Assembly: GCA_958296055.1 (NCBI GenBank) | Contig: CATQHS010000001.1 | Span: 1,584,277 to 1,648,276, forward strand | DNA: 64,000 nt | Source: an uncultured Acidimicrobiales bacterium | Lineage (GTDB): Bacteria; Actinomycetota; Acidimicrobiia; Acidimicrobiales; Aldehydirespiratoraceae | Reading direction: 5' to 3' | Shown here: positions 36,340 through 45,607 of the stretch, in pieces | Layout: every line of letters begins with the position of its first letter | Position numbering within the stretch: the first letter of the stretch is position 1 | Notes under the pieces: model-generated | What the model was told of the DNA's origin: nothing | Seen by the model: the letters and a program-made list of their open reading frames with translations, nothing else | Databases searched by the model: none | Program-made: the position numbers and the translations under genes

Positions 36340-37107
36340 ATGGCAACCGTACTGATCGACAACCTCACCAAGATCTTCCCGCCGACCGCCACCCACCCCA
36401 GCCAGGTGCAGGCCCTCGGCGGCGTGAACATATCGGTCACCGGGAACGTGCTGGTGGCCATCCTCGGCCCGTCCGGCAGCGGCAAGACCACGCTGCTGAA
36501 CATCGTGGCCGGGGTGGAGGAGCCCACGTCTGGGACGGTCCGCGCCGTCCAGGACAGCGTCCCGGCCCAGATCAGCTACGTATTCCAGGAGCCCCGGCTG
36601 CTGCCGTGGCGCACCGTGGTCGACAACATGCTCTACGTGCAGGACCGCAAGTCGGACCGGTCCCGGCGCGAGGCCGAGTTCTACCTGTCCATGGTGGGCC
36701 TGAGCGAGGTGGGCGACCTGTACCCATCGCAGCTCTCAGCCGGCATGCAGCAGCGGGTGGGGATCGCCCGGGCCTTCCTGGTCAACCCGGACGTGCTGCT
36801 GATGGACGAGCCCTTCAGCCACTTGGACGCCCTCACCGGCCGGTCGCTGCGCGAGTACGTCCAGCGAATATGGCTGCAAACCCGCAAGACGGCCCTGCTG
36901 GTCACCCACGACGTGAACGAAGCGGTGGAGCTGGCCGACCGGATCGTGCTGCTGCGGCCCGGAGGCGTGATCTACGACGACATCCCCGTGGACCTGCCCC
37001 GACCCCGCTTCCCCGACAACCCCGCCGTCCGCGACGTGCAAGCCGACGTGCTGCGCCGGTTCGACTCCATGGGCGCAGCCGTCCAGTTCGGCGGAGCCCG
37101 GCGATAA
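36340..37107 (+). CDS. ABC transporter ATP-binding protein (NitT/TauT type)
   Basis: The 255-residue ATPase has Walker A GPSGSGKTT (near residue 45), Q-loop YVFQEPRLLPWRTVVDNM, a slightly altered signature LSAGMQQRVGIARAF, Walker B VLLMDEPFSHLDALT, and H-loop LLVTHDVNEAVELADRIVLL. It energises the two permeases upstream. Its last 176 bp are duplicated at 41106-41282 (one-base insertion there), on the far side of a 4-kb island, so this copy keeps the intact reading frame. Confidence 0.9.
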   Translation: MATVLIDNLTKIFPPTATHPSQVQALGGVNISVTGNVLVAILGPSGSGKTTLLNIVAGVEEPTSGTVRAVQDSVPAQISYVFQEPRLLPWRTVVDNMLYVQDRKSDRSRREAEFYLSMVGLSEVGDLYPSQLSAGMQQRVGIARAFLVNPDVLLMDEPFSHLDALTGRSLREYVQRIWLQTRKTALLVTHDVNEAVELADRIVLLRPGGVIYDDIPVDLPRPRFPDNPAVRDVQADVLRRFDSMGAAVQFGGARR

Positions 37108-37112
37108 AGACC
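36937..37112 (+). repeat. direct repeat of ABC ATPase 3' end, left copy
   Basis: GACCGGATCGTGCTGCTGCG through AAAGACC. It matches 41106-41282 apart from an inserted C and a few substitutions. The left copy is part of the intact ATPase gene. The two copies bound the 37.1-41.1 kb island. Confidence 0.9.
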
Positions 37113-37835
37113 AGGGCGCGGGCCGGGCGCGGGCCGGGCCACGGACCCCGCCGCTTCCGCCGCGATGGTGGGGGCCTGTCAGGTAATGGCTGGCATGCGC
37201 TCCGCCGCGGCGGGGTCCGTGGCCGCATGGCGTTGCGCCTTTTCCGCTCGGTCTGGGTCTTCTGACTTGGTGGACAGGCCGAGAACGGAAGCTTGGAGCA
37301 GGTCGACTGTTTTGGCGTCGCGCTCTGAGCGGGCTTCGACCGCCGCCACGAGCGAAGACGGCGCCCCCGCCGACGGTTCCCGAAAATACCGGGACGATTT
37401 CGAATGGCTGCTGGACCGGCGGCGGATGATCATCCGACAGCTCGACCGGTCAGATTCGCCGGGGCGGCTGCACAGACGCGGCGTCCACGAAACAGTGCTC
37501 GACGTTGTCGGCCGGGCGGCGGTCCAGACATCGCCGCCCGATCCGCCGCTGGGGGTCGTCTGCTTCTCCGGCGCCGGATGCGGCGAATACGCCGAAACCG
37601 CCCGGAAGCGTTTCGGGGCGGAGGCATGGCCCGCCGCGCCGACAGGGCGGCCAATAGCCGAGAAACCCCGCCGCAGCGGGCGCGTCTGGTCGGCGGAACC
37701 GCCCGATAGGCGACCCCGCCGACCCGTCCTTCCTCCGACAGCGGGGCGGCCAAACCCTGCCTCAGTCGGTGGTTGGACCCCTGCCGGATCCCGTTGCCTG
37801 GCTAGTGGCGGGGAGCGGAGGGACTGAGAACTTCC
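37113..37835. other. 720 bp without a convincing gene
   Basis: Long overlapping frames occur on both strands (for example 37165-37827 plus and 37179-37946 minus), but neither shows family motifs. A plus-strand stretch, KYRDDFEWLLDRRRMIIRQL followed by PDPPLGVVCFSGAGCGEYAE, is faintly protein-like and may be a relic. It lies directly inside the left end of the direct-repeat-bounded island. Confidence 0.35.
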
Positions 37836-38083
37836 ATGATAGCGGCAAGGGCGCCACAGCGGCCGGGGCGGCCTGCGCCCGGCGCCGATGTGGTGGTGCT
37901 GTTCTCGGGCGACTCCGACCTCTTGCCTGCCCTGCACGGGGCACACCGGCTCGGCGCGGCCTGCGAGACCGCGGCCTGGTCATATGGAGACCGCCGCATG
38001 AGCCCCGAACCGTTTATCAGCCAGAGCCACATGCTCGGCCCGGCTGACTACGCACACGCCCGCCGCGGCGAAAACGTTTGACG
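37836..38083 (+). pseudogene. NYN-domain protein, C-terminal fragment
   Basis: The frame contains ADVVVLFSGDSDLLPALHGA, the final strand and SGDSD acidic motif of NYN (PIN-like RNase) domains, then a short tail ending GENV. The N-terminal two thirds of the domain, including the first catalytic Asp block, are absent. Its last codons overlap the -35 element of the promoter/hairpin module at 38078. Confidence 0.6.
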
Positions 38084-38160
38084 GGCACCGGTGATGCCGC
38101 TATCGTGGGATCATCCCCCCGCCGCCGGCAACGCTTGTCGCTGCCGCTCGGCGGGCCTTC
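38078..38160 (+). ncRNA. promoter-hairpin module 1 (putative short RNA)
   Basis: TTGACG (38078-38083), a 17-nt spacer and TATCGT (38101-38106) form a good sigma70-type promoter. The predicted transcript starts near 38113 with GGATCATCCCCCC. It then enters an imperfect GC-rich hairpin (about 38119-38154) followed by CCTTCTTT, terminator-like. It lies downstream of the NYN fragment and is one of five such modules in 8.5 kb. Confidence 0.5.
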
Positions 38161-38439
38161 TTTAAACCCGCATCGGGCGTGGCCGCATCGGCGGGCCGGG
38201 GGTCTTGATCCAGTCCGCGGCCGGGGGAGTGTCAGGCCGGGTTGTGGGCCTCCCAGGACACCACACCACCTCCTTCAGCCCGGTCAGGGGCTCGCGCCCG
38301 GCCTTTACCGGCCCTCAACCTAGAATGGGGGGGACAGCGAAACCCCAGGTCAGAGCCCATGGCAACCGCTCGGGCTGCCACGCTCACAAGGGCCTCACGG
38401 GCGATGGATCCGCGGCCGTAGCTAAATTGGCAACGCTGG

Positions 38440-38545
38440 TTGACAAAGGCCACCGGACATGGCACACTTCAAGTTATCTGCTCCCTCCCCATTTGGGGAG
38501 GCAACGAGGGCCCGCAAGGGCCCTCGTTCTGTTCTTCTCTTCCCC
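38440..38545 (+). ncRNA. promoter-hairpin module 2, leader of NYN gene
   Basis: TTGACA (38440-38445), a 17-nt spacer and CACACT (38463-38468). Hairpin A is CCTCCCC (38484-38490) with GGGGAGG (38495-38501). Hairpin B is CGAGGGCCC-GCAA-GGGCCCTCG (38505-38526), followed by a pyrimidine-rich TTCTGTTCTTCTC tail. Hairpin B looks like an intrinsic terminator between the promoter and the NYN start codon at 38581, so the NYN gene may be attenuated and a short RNA released. Confidence 0.6.
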
Positions 38546-38580
38546 TCGTTCTGTTCGTCTGTTCTAGGAGGCGATTTCCA

Positions 38581-39420
38581 GTGGATCGCTGCGCAGTGTT
38601 CGTCGACGCTGGCTATCTCTACGCGGGAGCTGGCGAACTCTGCTGCGGCACCCGAATTCGAAAGTTGATCCAGTTGGACGGCACCGGAGTCAACGAACTA
38701 TTGGTGCGCCTGGCTCGCCAGTCTTGCGGCCTTCCCCCGCTCCGAACCTACTGGTACGACGGAGCCAAGAATGGAATCCCGACCATAGAGCAACAACGGA
38801 TCGCCGCGATCCCGAACGTGAAGCTTCGGCTAGGCCGACTCAACATCAAGAACCAACAGAAAGGCGTTGATGCACTTATCTACCGCGATCTGATGACACT
38901 GGCCCGCGAGCGGGCCATCTGCGAAGCCTACGTTCTCTCAGGAGACGAAGATCTGCGAGAGGGCGTTCTAGCAGCCCAGGACATGGGGGTCCGAGTGACG
39001 CTGATCGGCATCGCTACAAGCGACCACGCCCGGAATCAATCAAGAGCACTCGTCGACGAGGCAGACGAAGCTGTCACGTTGACCAAGCAGGAATTGGCCA
39101 ACGTGGTCATGCTAGCCCCTTCGATCAGGCCGCTACAGCCGCCAGTTGGCTACGCCTCCGCCCCTGTCGGCCACAAGGCAGAGGTGTCGGCGGCTGAGGT
39201 GTCGGCGGCCGCGGCCCAATACGCCCAGCAGTGGCTAGAGCAAGCAACCAATGACGAGTGCGAAGCATTAATCGCGAGCCAGCCGAATATCCCGGTGCCG
39301 CTGGATGCCAGTCTTTTGGGTTTAGTCGAGAACAAGGTCGGCGGAAGCCTGCGTAAGCGCGAAGATCTCCGACGGGCGGCCCGTCGGGCTTTCTGGGGGG
39401 AAATCGCGCCACGGCGCTGA
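38581..39420 (+). CDS. NYN-domain RNase-like protein
   Basis: GTG 38581 follows AGGAGG (about 38567-38572). The N-terminal 165 residues form a NYN domain: first strand with catalytic Asp CAVFVDAGYLYAGAGEL, the middle GVDALIYRDLMTLARE, and the terminal CEAYVLSGDEDLREGVLAAQ. A C-terminal helical extension of about 110 residues (EVSAAAAQYAQQWLEQATND ... LRKREDLRRAARRAFWGEI) may be a substrate-binding module. NYN proteins are metal-dependent RNases of the PIN-like group. Its leader contains promoter-hairpin module 2. It lies in the island with the KAP NTPase. Confidence 0.75.
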   Translation: MDRCAVFVDAGYLYAGAGELCCGTRIRKLIQLDGTGVNELLVRLARQSCGLPPLRTYWYDGAKNGIPTIEQQRIAAIPNVKLRLGRLNIKNQQKGVDALIYRDLMTLARERAICEAYVLSGDEDLREGVLAAQDMGVRVTLIGIATSDHARNQSRALVDEADEAVTLTKQELANVVMLAPSIRPLQPPVGYASAPVGHKAEVSAAEVSAAAAQYAQQWLEQATNDECEALIASQPNIPVPLDASLLGLVENKVGGSLRKREDLRRAARRAFWGEIAPRR

Positions 39421-39632
39421 TCGTCAGCGCGTCTGGCGGCGGCCCGGCCGCTGCATCGCCTTGACGATCTCGCCGTCCAGCGGCGGACATGGATGTGAAA
39501 TGCGTCACGGGAGGCTGTGCGACGCTGTGACGATATGATCGTGGTGTAATCGCCGTCCAGGCAATTATTAGAGCCAAAGCAGGCAATCACCAACTCGGTC
39601 GTGCAGGGTAAACTAGGAGCAACCATCAGCCG

Positions 39633-41075
39633 ATGAAGCTACGTGTCACTGACTTCCAAGTTGACGATAATGCGCCGTTCGACAATGACTGGATGAACCG
39701 GCGGCCGGTGATAGAAGACTGGACGACCCGCTACATTGACGAGATTCAAGGCCCGTGCGTGCTAGCTGTCGATGGCGGCTACGGAACGGGTAAGTCGGCT
39801 ATTCTGAAAATGTGGGCGGCGTACCTTCGCAGCCTCGGACGACGCAATAGGGTAGCAGAAATTAATATCTGGGAAGCGGCTTACATGGACAACCCGCTCT
39901 TCGCATTATTGGCAGAATTAAAGCAGCAAAATATAATCAAGTTAGAGGACGATAAATTACTAAGACTGCTCGCTATGACCGGGCGCACCATTTCTCAGAT
40001 CATCAGCGATGTTTTTCATATAGATATAGCAGCAATTAGCGCTCCAACTAGTCAGGATAGGATCGTTGACGGGTTGGAACGCTTTGAGCAGGATAAGAAA
40101 ATTGTTCAAGCGTTTGCTGACAGTTTGACTGCAAAGCTTTCAGACGGCAAACTCGTATTGTTCGTAGATGAGCTTGATAGGTGTGATGCTGATTATGCTG
40201 TCCGATTCCTAGAAGTCATCAACCTGCTTTTCAAATCTCCCAATGTTATTTTTGTAGTTGGCGTCAATCTATCCCAACTGGATGCTGCTATTCAGCAAAG
40301 ATACGGATGGGACGCAGAGGCATATAGACGACGATTTATTGATCTTGTGTTGAATGTGCCGCCCAATGCGAGTGACAGTTTGAAGCAATATTTTGATAAG
40401 GTATTGAGCCGATTGGGTTTGCAAGATCAGCCGTATAGGGCGCTTGACTTTATTCGTGACTCGTTGCTTGGCAGGCCAGATGAGTCAATGAATTCTACAG
40501 CCGCAGCGGCATTGGCTGCGGATGCTTCTTTGAGAGATTTACAGCAGTTCGCTAACCAATGGCTAATTTTCAATCGCCGGATAGATGATATCGTGTCTAT
40601 GGGCGGGGGTGACAAAGACGACGTGTCAGAAATAGGGACTGTTCTTCTACTGGCTAAGCATCTAGCACCGAATAAGTATCATGGCATGTTAGAAGGCTCT
40701 GTTACGGATGCTGAGGTTCTAGATTCTTTGAACCAGGCACTCAAATCACGGTTCGATATTTACACTTCTCCGATGCTTGCAACACTCCAAGCCGCTTTGT
40801 CCTTGTGTGTGATCGTGGCTGGCATGCCCGATAGGAACTACGATATTAAGATGCTTTTGCACCGCGGAGAATTGAGAGACAAGCGACGATCAACGATTTT
40901 AATGAATAAGAGTCAAGATGACAGCCGACGGTCACTTTATGAACAACTAATCGACAGCCCATACAAAAATAGATTGCATGACATGCAACAACTTAATTTT
41001 CAACAACTAGACGGGATTGTGTCCGCACTAGAAGGGTGTCAATCCGGGGCTTTGGGCCACTTGCGGGGAATCTAG
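39633..41075 (+). CDS. KAP family P-loop NTPase
   Basis: The 480-residue product has Walker A VDGGYGTGKSAILKMWAAYL (residues about 46-66), Walker B KLVLFVDELDRCDADYAVRF, and the arginine-rich sensor region AYRRRFIDLVLNVPP, typical of KAP ATPases. The usual transmembrane insertion between the Walker motifs is not evident, so this is probably a soluble member. Codon use is more AT-rich than the flanking chromosome. KAP NTPases occur in mobile and defence loci, often with an effector gene. The nearest gene is the NYN protein 210 bp upstream. Confidence 0.75.
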   Translation: MKLRVTDFQVDDNAPFDNDWMNRRPVIEDWTTRYIDEIQGPCVLAVDGGYGTGKSAILKMWAAYLRSLGRRNRVAEINIWEAAYMDNPLFALLAELKQQNIIKLEDDKLLRLLAMTGRTISQIISDVFHIDIAAISAPTSQDRIVDGLERFEQDKKIVQAFADSLTAKLSDGKLVLFVDELDRCDADYAVRFLEVINLLFKSPNVIFVVGVNLSQLDAAIQQRYGWDAEAYRRRFIDLVLNVPPNASDSLKQYFDKVLSRLGLQDQPYRALDFIRDSLLGRPDESMNSTAAAALAADASLRDLQQFANQWLIFNRRIDDIVSMGGGDKDDVSEIGTVLLLAKHLAPNKYHGMLEGSVTDAEVLDSLNQALKSRFDIYTSPMLATLQAALSLCVIVAGMPDRNYDIKMLLHRGELRDKRRSTILMNKSQDDSRRSLYEQLIDSPYKNRLHDMQQLNFQQLDGIVSALEGCQSGALGHLRGI

Positions 41076-41105
41076 TCGTCGAGCTTACTCTCAACGCTAA
41101 CGACC

Positions 41106-41282
41106 GACCGGATCGTGCTGCTGCGGCCCGGAGGCGTGATCTACGACGACATCCCCCGTAGACCTGCCCCGACCCCGCTACCTCGACAACCCCGCCGTCC
41201 GCGACGTGCAAGCCGACGTGCTGCGCCGGTTCGACTCCATGGGCGCAGCCGTCCAGTTCGGCGGAGCCCGGCGATAAAGACC
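41106..41282 (+). repeat. direct repeat of ABC ATPase 3' end, right copy
   Basis: This duplicates 36937-37112 (one extra C in CATCCCCC plus a few substitutions), so it is a frameshifted fragment and not a gene. It restores the original neighbourhood: after AAAGACC comes the 3' end of the minus-strand secreted-protein gene. Interpretation: the 4-kb island entered at the ATPase 3' end. Confidence 0.9.
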
Positions 41283-41287
41283 GGGCC

Positions 41288-43228
41288 TCAGGGCGAGGGG
41301 GTGCGGGAGACGACCCGCACCTCGTGAACCTGGATGCCGATCGGCTCGTTGTTGATGTAGACCCCTACGGATGAACTGCCAGTGGGCAAAAACTGGCAGG
41401 TGGGGGGCGGGTTGCGGTCGCATGCCTTGAGGGTCTCGTACGAGAGCTGATCGTGCCATTCGGTAGGCAACGCCCCCGAGTATCCGGGGTTTTTATGAAT
41501 GTTTAGCTGGCTGGCCCTTAACGCCCCGATGGCGGTCAGGCTGTAGTAGCCGGATTGCCGGGGTTCCCAGACACACCAGACCGGGACGCTAAGGCTGCAG
41601 GCAACTTCGACGGCTGCCGTGCCGGTCGTGGCGTAGAACGCCGTGGTTCGCTCGCTCTGTTCCGCGGCGGAGAGAGCGTCCCACCAGCGCAGCGATCCGG
41701 AGCCGAACAGCTCCTCGATCAGAGTCCTGTCGCCGGTATCGCTCGAGTCGTCCGGGTCTCCCTGCGGCCAGAGCGGTTCCACCTCCACGGCAAAGTAGAC
41801 GCGGACCTTCGTCTCCCCGTCGGTCTGCGCAAGGGTGGATCTCAAGAAACACTGCACCAAGCCCGCTGAAGTGGACGCCGCCGGCGCCCGGGAAATGTTC
41901 GCCTCGTCCCACTCCAGGTCCAGCCTGATTCTGGTGTTGACCATGGCCAAGCCGGTGAAGCTCGGGGCACTCCACGTCAGCCGGCCGGGGGGTAATTCCC
42001 GACAGCCCTGACCGGAGCTTTCCCTGTTCTGGAAGGCGCTTTTTTGGTCACTGACAATCCCCGCATCTATACGCTGCTGGTTGACGTTGAGATCGACCGT
42101 CTCCGGCACGCCGCTCAAGGCTGCGCAATCGCTGTTGGGGGGCTGGAAGGGCATCACCCGACACGGTTCGCACCCGTCTCCTCGGATGGTGTCGGCCAGT
42201 GCGCCAAGATCCGTCCCCGTGCCGACTTGGTCGGCGTAGCCGGCTTGGTGGATGGCGCATTCGATGTTGCGGGCGATGGCGCGGCAACCGCCGAACGCTC
42301 TGATCTGTTGACCCCGGGTGGTGCTGGCCCGCTTTAGGCAGACACCGGTCGATGGGGTGCAGTCGGCATCGCCGGGGCGCAGGTTGCGATGGCAGTCGAC
42401 GCTCAGTTCATAGGCCTCGAACTCGCACCAGTACGCGGCTGCGGCCCCCCCAGAGCGGTCGGTCAGATGAGAGGAGATGTCAGCACAGCCTTCATCGTCG
42501 TCGTAGTCATCGCCCACGTAGTCTTCGCAGTTCAGCAGCGGGAAGTCGGGGGCGCCGGTGCTCGTGTCGCAGGCTGGCGGCGTCCCCGACTGCAACGGTG
42601 TATGGGCTTGGTAGCAGGCGTTGAACCGATTGTGCTGTTCGTACCCGTCGGGGCAGTCCCAAGGGTGCCGTTGGACGTAGCGGCACAGTCCCTCGTGGGT
42701 GGGACCGATCCCGGTTTGGCACCTCGTCAACTGGAACACCCGGCACGCATCAACCCCAGAGGTGTCCACACCTGCTAGGGGCATCCAGTACTCCCCGACC
42801 CGATCGACGTCGAAGGCGGTGTCCGAGCACGACTGCGGGTAGCACAGGTAGGAGGGTGTGCCGGAGGTGGTTGGCTTGACATGGCCGTCTGGGCATACGG
42901 CTGGGGAGGTTAAGACGCAATCCCGGTCGCCGGAATCCGAGACCACGGTCCAAGTGGTGTCCGGGGCCAAGGTCGAGCAATCCTTGAGGGTGCCGGCCAC
43001 GACGATTCCCGCCGCGGCCTCCGCCGGCGGGGCGGGGGCCAAGCCCTCGAGCGGCCCGGGCAGAGACTCCACCGGGGCCACCACCCCGGCCACCAGCAGC
43101 CCGGCGGCGGCCACCCACCGACCGGCCCGGCGCGGCGACCTCCGCGTATCCGCCCTCCAAGCCACCCCGAAATGATAAGCCCCGCCGCTCCCGATCAAGA
43201 CCAGAACCCACCGGCCAGCGCTGCCCAC
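41288..43228 (-). CDS. large Cys-rich secreted protein, unknown
   Basis: The 646-residue frame could start at 43228 or, more likely, at GTG 43165 (VAWRADTRRSPRRAGRWVAA), which gives a normal signal peptide (WVAAAGLLVAGVVAPVESLP). The mature protein has many Cys residues, often paired (CPDGHVKP...YLCYPQSCSD; CRYVQRHPWDCPDGYEQHNR), as in extracellular disulfide-rich proteins. A beta-rich C-terminal part follows with Trp/Thr-rich segments. No family is recognised. It is convergent with the ABC transporter operon (before the island arrived). Confidence 0.6.
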   Translation of the reverse strand: MGSAGRWVLVLIGSGGAYHFGVAWRADTRRSPRRAGRWVAAAGLLVAGVVAPVESLPGPLEGLAPAPPAEAAAGIVVAGTLKDCSTLAPDTTWTVVSDSGDRDCVLTSPAVCPDGHVKPTTSGTPSYLCYPQSCSDTAFDVDRVGEYWMPLAGVDTSGVDACRVFQLTRCQTGIGPTHEGLCRYVQRHPWDCPDGYEQHNRFNACYQAHTPLQSGTPPACDTSTGAPDFPLLNCEDYVGDDYDDDEGCADISSHLTDRSGGAAAAYWCEFEAYELSVDCHRNLRPGDADCTPSTGVCLKRASTTRGQQIRAFGGCRAIARNIECAIHQAGYADQVGTGTDLGALADTIRGDGCEPCRVMPFQPPNSDCAALSGVPETVDLNVNQQRIDAGIVSDQKSAFQNRESSGQGCRELPPGRLTWSAPSFTGLAMVNTRIRLDLEWDEANISRAPAASTSAGLVQCFLRSTLAQTDGETKVRVYFAVEVEPLWPQGDPDDSSDTGDRTLIEELFGSGSLRWWDALSAAEQSERTTAFYATTGTAAVEVACSLSVPVWCVWEPRQSGYYSLTAIGALRASQLNIHKNPGYSGALPTEWHDQLSYETLKACDRNPPPTCQFLPTGSSSVGVYINNEPIGIQVHEVRVVSRTPSP

Positions 43229-43495
43229 CCCCGCAGGCAGCCCCGAGCGGCTTGCGGCTTCGCAGCCAGGCGAAGGTTCGCCGCGCCAGTGGCTTCACCG
43301 TTTCGAGAATTCACCGCAGGTAAGGCCGTCCGCTTGTCGCTGCCGGGAACGGCCCGAGCCAGCGTGCTGCACCCACCACGCCACTCAGGGCGGGGGGTAG
43401 CAAGTAACGGAGGCCGCATCGTTCACGCGGTACGGCTGGCCGCGCGTCTCGCCCGCGGCACCCGGGAGCGATCGCTGCGCCGTCCCACTCCTCGC

Positions 43496-44127
43496 TCAGA
43501 AACTCGACTTAGTCCATCCCGCCGGTGCCCGCAACATGATCCCGCTGGCCGTAACAACCGGGTCAGGAAGCCGGTTGCCTCGAATGGTCCTTTTCAAAAT
43601 TCCGAAGCTGGCGTGAACTGCACCCCTGAGTTCGCTGGAGCGCCTCATGGGCGGAAATGCGACCATCAACCTTTTGTTTGGGAAACGATTCCTAACTGAT
43701 TCAAGGGCAGTTACGAGATCGCCGTCCCCGGAGACAATGAGGGCGATGTCAAAGCGGTCGTCATAGGCATCGTTGAGGAGACGCACCGCAATGTTGACAT
43801 CAGTCCTCTTCTCCTCGTATCTGGGCCAGCGGTGTCCACAGTTGCGACATTCGACATCCCGTTTTTGAGGAAGAATCCAAAATCTATCTCAATGCCTACG
43901 CGAGCCTGAAGAGCGTCGATGTAAGTGCTCTGCCGCTCTTCCTTGCCAGGTTGATCGCGAACCCGAGTTGTGAAGTAGCGGACTAACTCGAGTCGTTGGT
44001 TCGATTCGAGGAGTGACTGGCTCATCGCGCCGAGATCAAGCCAGCGGGAACTACCCAACTGAGCATCCATCAACCCGTGGTACAGGTTGAACCCGTCGAT
44101 GTAGGCGATGGCTCGCTGAGCGCCCAT
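43496..44127 (-). pseudogene. NYN-domain protein with a poly-A frameshift
   Basis: The first frame (44127 to about 43862) gives QRAIAYIDGFNLYHGLMDAQ...LVRYFTTRVRDQPGKEERQS...EIDFGFFLK. The second frame continues with RDVECRNCGHRWPRYEEKRT DVNIAVRLLNDAYDD and IALIVSGDGDLVTALESVRN to 43496. Restoring one A in the A5 run (T5 on plus, 43862-43866) joins the two parts into an LabA-like NYN protein with a CxxC zinc knuckle. The change may be a true mutation, a sequencing error, or slippage. The first Asp block (YIDGFN) and the SGDGD block are intact. Confidence 0.7.
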
Positions 44128-44231
44128 GATGGACTCCAGATCCGGCGAAGACTCACTTCACGAGTGCCGAGCACTCATGCACGCGTGCACGAACGACAGA
44201 AGCCGCCCGAACGACAAGGCCAGAAGGCTAC

Positions 44232-44330
44232 TTGCTCTTGCCCCCTCCCCCCGGTACACTGTCCTCATCCTCGCCGGGGTGAGTAGCCCCGGCTCGACGG
44301 CCCCGGCTGCAGCCGGGGCCGTTACGCGCT
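44232..44330 (+). ncRNA. promoter-hairpin module 3
   Basis: TTGCTC (44232-44237), a 17-nt spacer and TACACT (44255-44260). Hairpin A is GCCGGGG (44273-44279) with CCCCGGC; hairpin B is ACGGCCCCGGC-TG-CAGCCGGGGCCGT style (44297-44322). It is oriented away from the NYN gene at 43496-44127, with its promoter about 105 bp from that gene's start. No gene follows on the plus strand before the convergent SDR gene. Confidence 0.5.
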
Positions 44331-44528
44331 CGGCTGATAGCCCGCCCGCGGAACCCCCGCCCCCGACCGGGCCCGCGGGAGCGGTTGCGCGTCACCGCCA
44401 CAACCGGGGCGGGCGGCAGCGGGGGCGGGCCGGGGGTTGTGGTGACTGAGCGTCTGGCTCCCCGTCACTTTGCGGCGGCTCCGCCGGAGGTCAAAAAGCC
44501 TGGCCCGACCACCCCGAACGGCGCACGC

Positions 44529-45311
44529 TCAGTGCGCCGCGAATCCGCCGTCCACGCAGAGGACCTGACCGGTCATGAAGTCGCTGTCGGATGAGCAGAG
44601 GAACAGCACCGTCCCGACGATGTCCTTTGGCCAGGCCTGACGGCGCAGGGCCTGGCTCTGGGCCACCGCCTCCATCCGCTCGGCGTCGATGTGCTCGCCC
44701 ACGGTCTCAGTGTTGGTGACCCCCGGAGCGACCGCGTTGACCGTGACGCCGTGGGGTCCGGCTTCACCGGCCAAGGCCCGAGTGAGACCGATCACGCCGG
44801 CCTTGGAGGTGGTGTAGGCCGCCATCCGGGCCGGCCACGCGAGATCGGTGCCCAAGGCCATGTTCGACGAGATGTTGATGATCTTGCCGCTCCCCTGACG
44901 CCGCATATGAGGGAATACGGCTTTGGCGCACAACCACGAGCCGGTGACGTTGACCCGCTGCACCAATTCGAACTCGGCCACGGGCATCTCCCAGAATGGG
45001 GTGCGGGGCTTGTCGAGGAAACGGAACATCACCGCGGCGTTGTTGATCAAGATGTCGACCTTGCCGAATCGATTGACCGCCCGGTCCACCATGGCGTGGA
45101 CCGCCCCCTCGTCGGTGATGTCGACCTCGATCCCCATCGCCTCGCCGCCCGCGGCCTCGATCCGGTCGGCGGCGGCCCCGGCCTCGGGGCCGCGAATGTC
45201 GGCTACGACAACCTGGACACCGCCAGCGGCCAACGCATCGGCGTAGGCCGCGCCGAGCCCGCCGCTCCCGGCGCCGGTCACGATCGCCGTCTGGCCGTCA
45301 AAGCGTTTCAT
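44529..45311 (-). CDS. short-chain dehydrogenase/reductase
   Basis: ATG 45311 gives a classical 260-residue SDR: cofactor motif AIVTGAGSGGLGAAYADALA (TGxxxGxG), VVVADIRG and VDITDEGAVHAM after beta-3, NNAAV (NNAG position), catalytic Ser in IINISSNMA, YTTSKAGVIGLTRALA (YxxxK), and the C-terminal TGQVLCVDGGFAAH typical of the FabG-like group. NAD(P)-dependent oxidoreductase; substrate not predictable. The frame extends 18 codons upstream to 45365 without a ribosome binding site. Confidence 0.8.
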   Translation of the reverse strand: MKRFDGQTAIVTGAGSGGLGAAYADALAAGGVQVVVADIRGPEAGAAADRIEAAGGEAMGIEVDITDEGAVHAMVDRAVNRFGKVDILINNAAVMFRFLDKPRTPFWEMPVAEFELVQRVNVTGSWLCAKAVFPHMRRQGSGKIINISSNMALGTDLAWPARMAAYTTSKAGVIGLTRALAGEAGPHGVTVNAVAPGVTNTETVGEHIDAERMEAVAQSQALRRQAWPKDIVGTVLFLCSSDSDFMTGQVLCVDGGFAAH

Positions 45312-45607
45312 CAGTTGCCGGTGTTGCCCGGTCCTATCGGTCGGCCTGCTGTGATCAGTGACCATGCTAGAAGGTGAGGATCATCAGGCCCCCACGCCTC
45401 GACGGCCAGCGCTCCGCCTTGTGCGGGCTTCACCGAGCGAGTCCAGTGAGCACGGGCGACAAGCGCTGCGGAATGCCATCGCGGCTTGGCCGGTGAGCGC
45501 CCTCGCGGCGGCCTCACCAAGGCCGACGCGCTGGCGGCGGCTCGGTTTCTACGAGTGCTTCTCGCATAGAGGGCTCTGTCGCGAAATGGAGGGTTAGGCC
45601 CGAACGG

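Noticed and set aside
37165-37946. Long overlapping frames on both strands at the left edge of the island
   Set aside because: Neither strand shows a recognisable domain or a good start site. A short protein-like run on the plus strand is too weak for a gene call.
38440-38545. Hairpin module considered as an integron attC site or retron RNA
   Set aside because: No integrase or reverse transcriptase is present, and the conserved part includes a sigma70-type promoter with fixed spacing, which neither element has.
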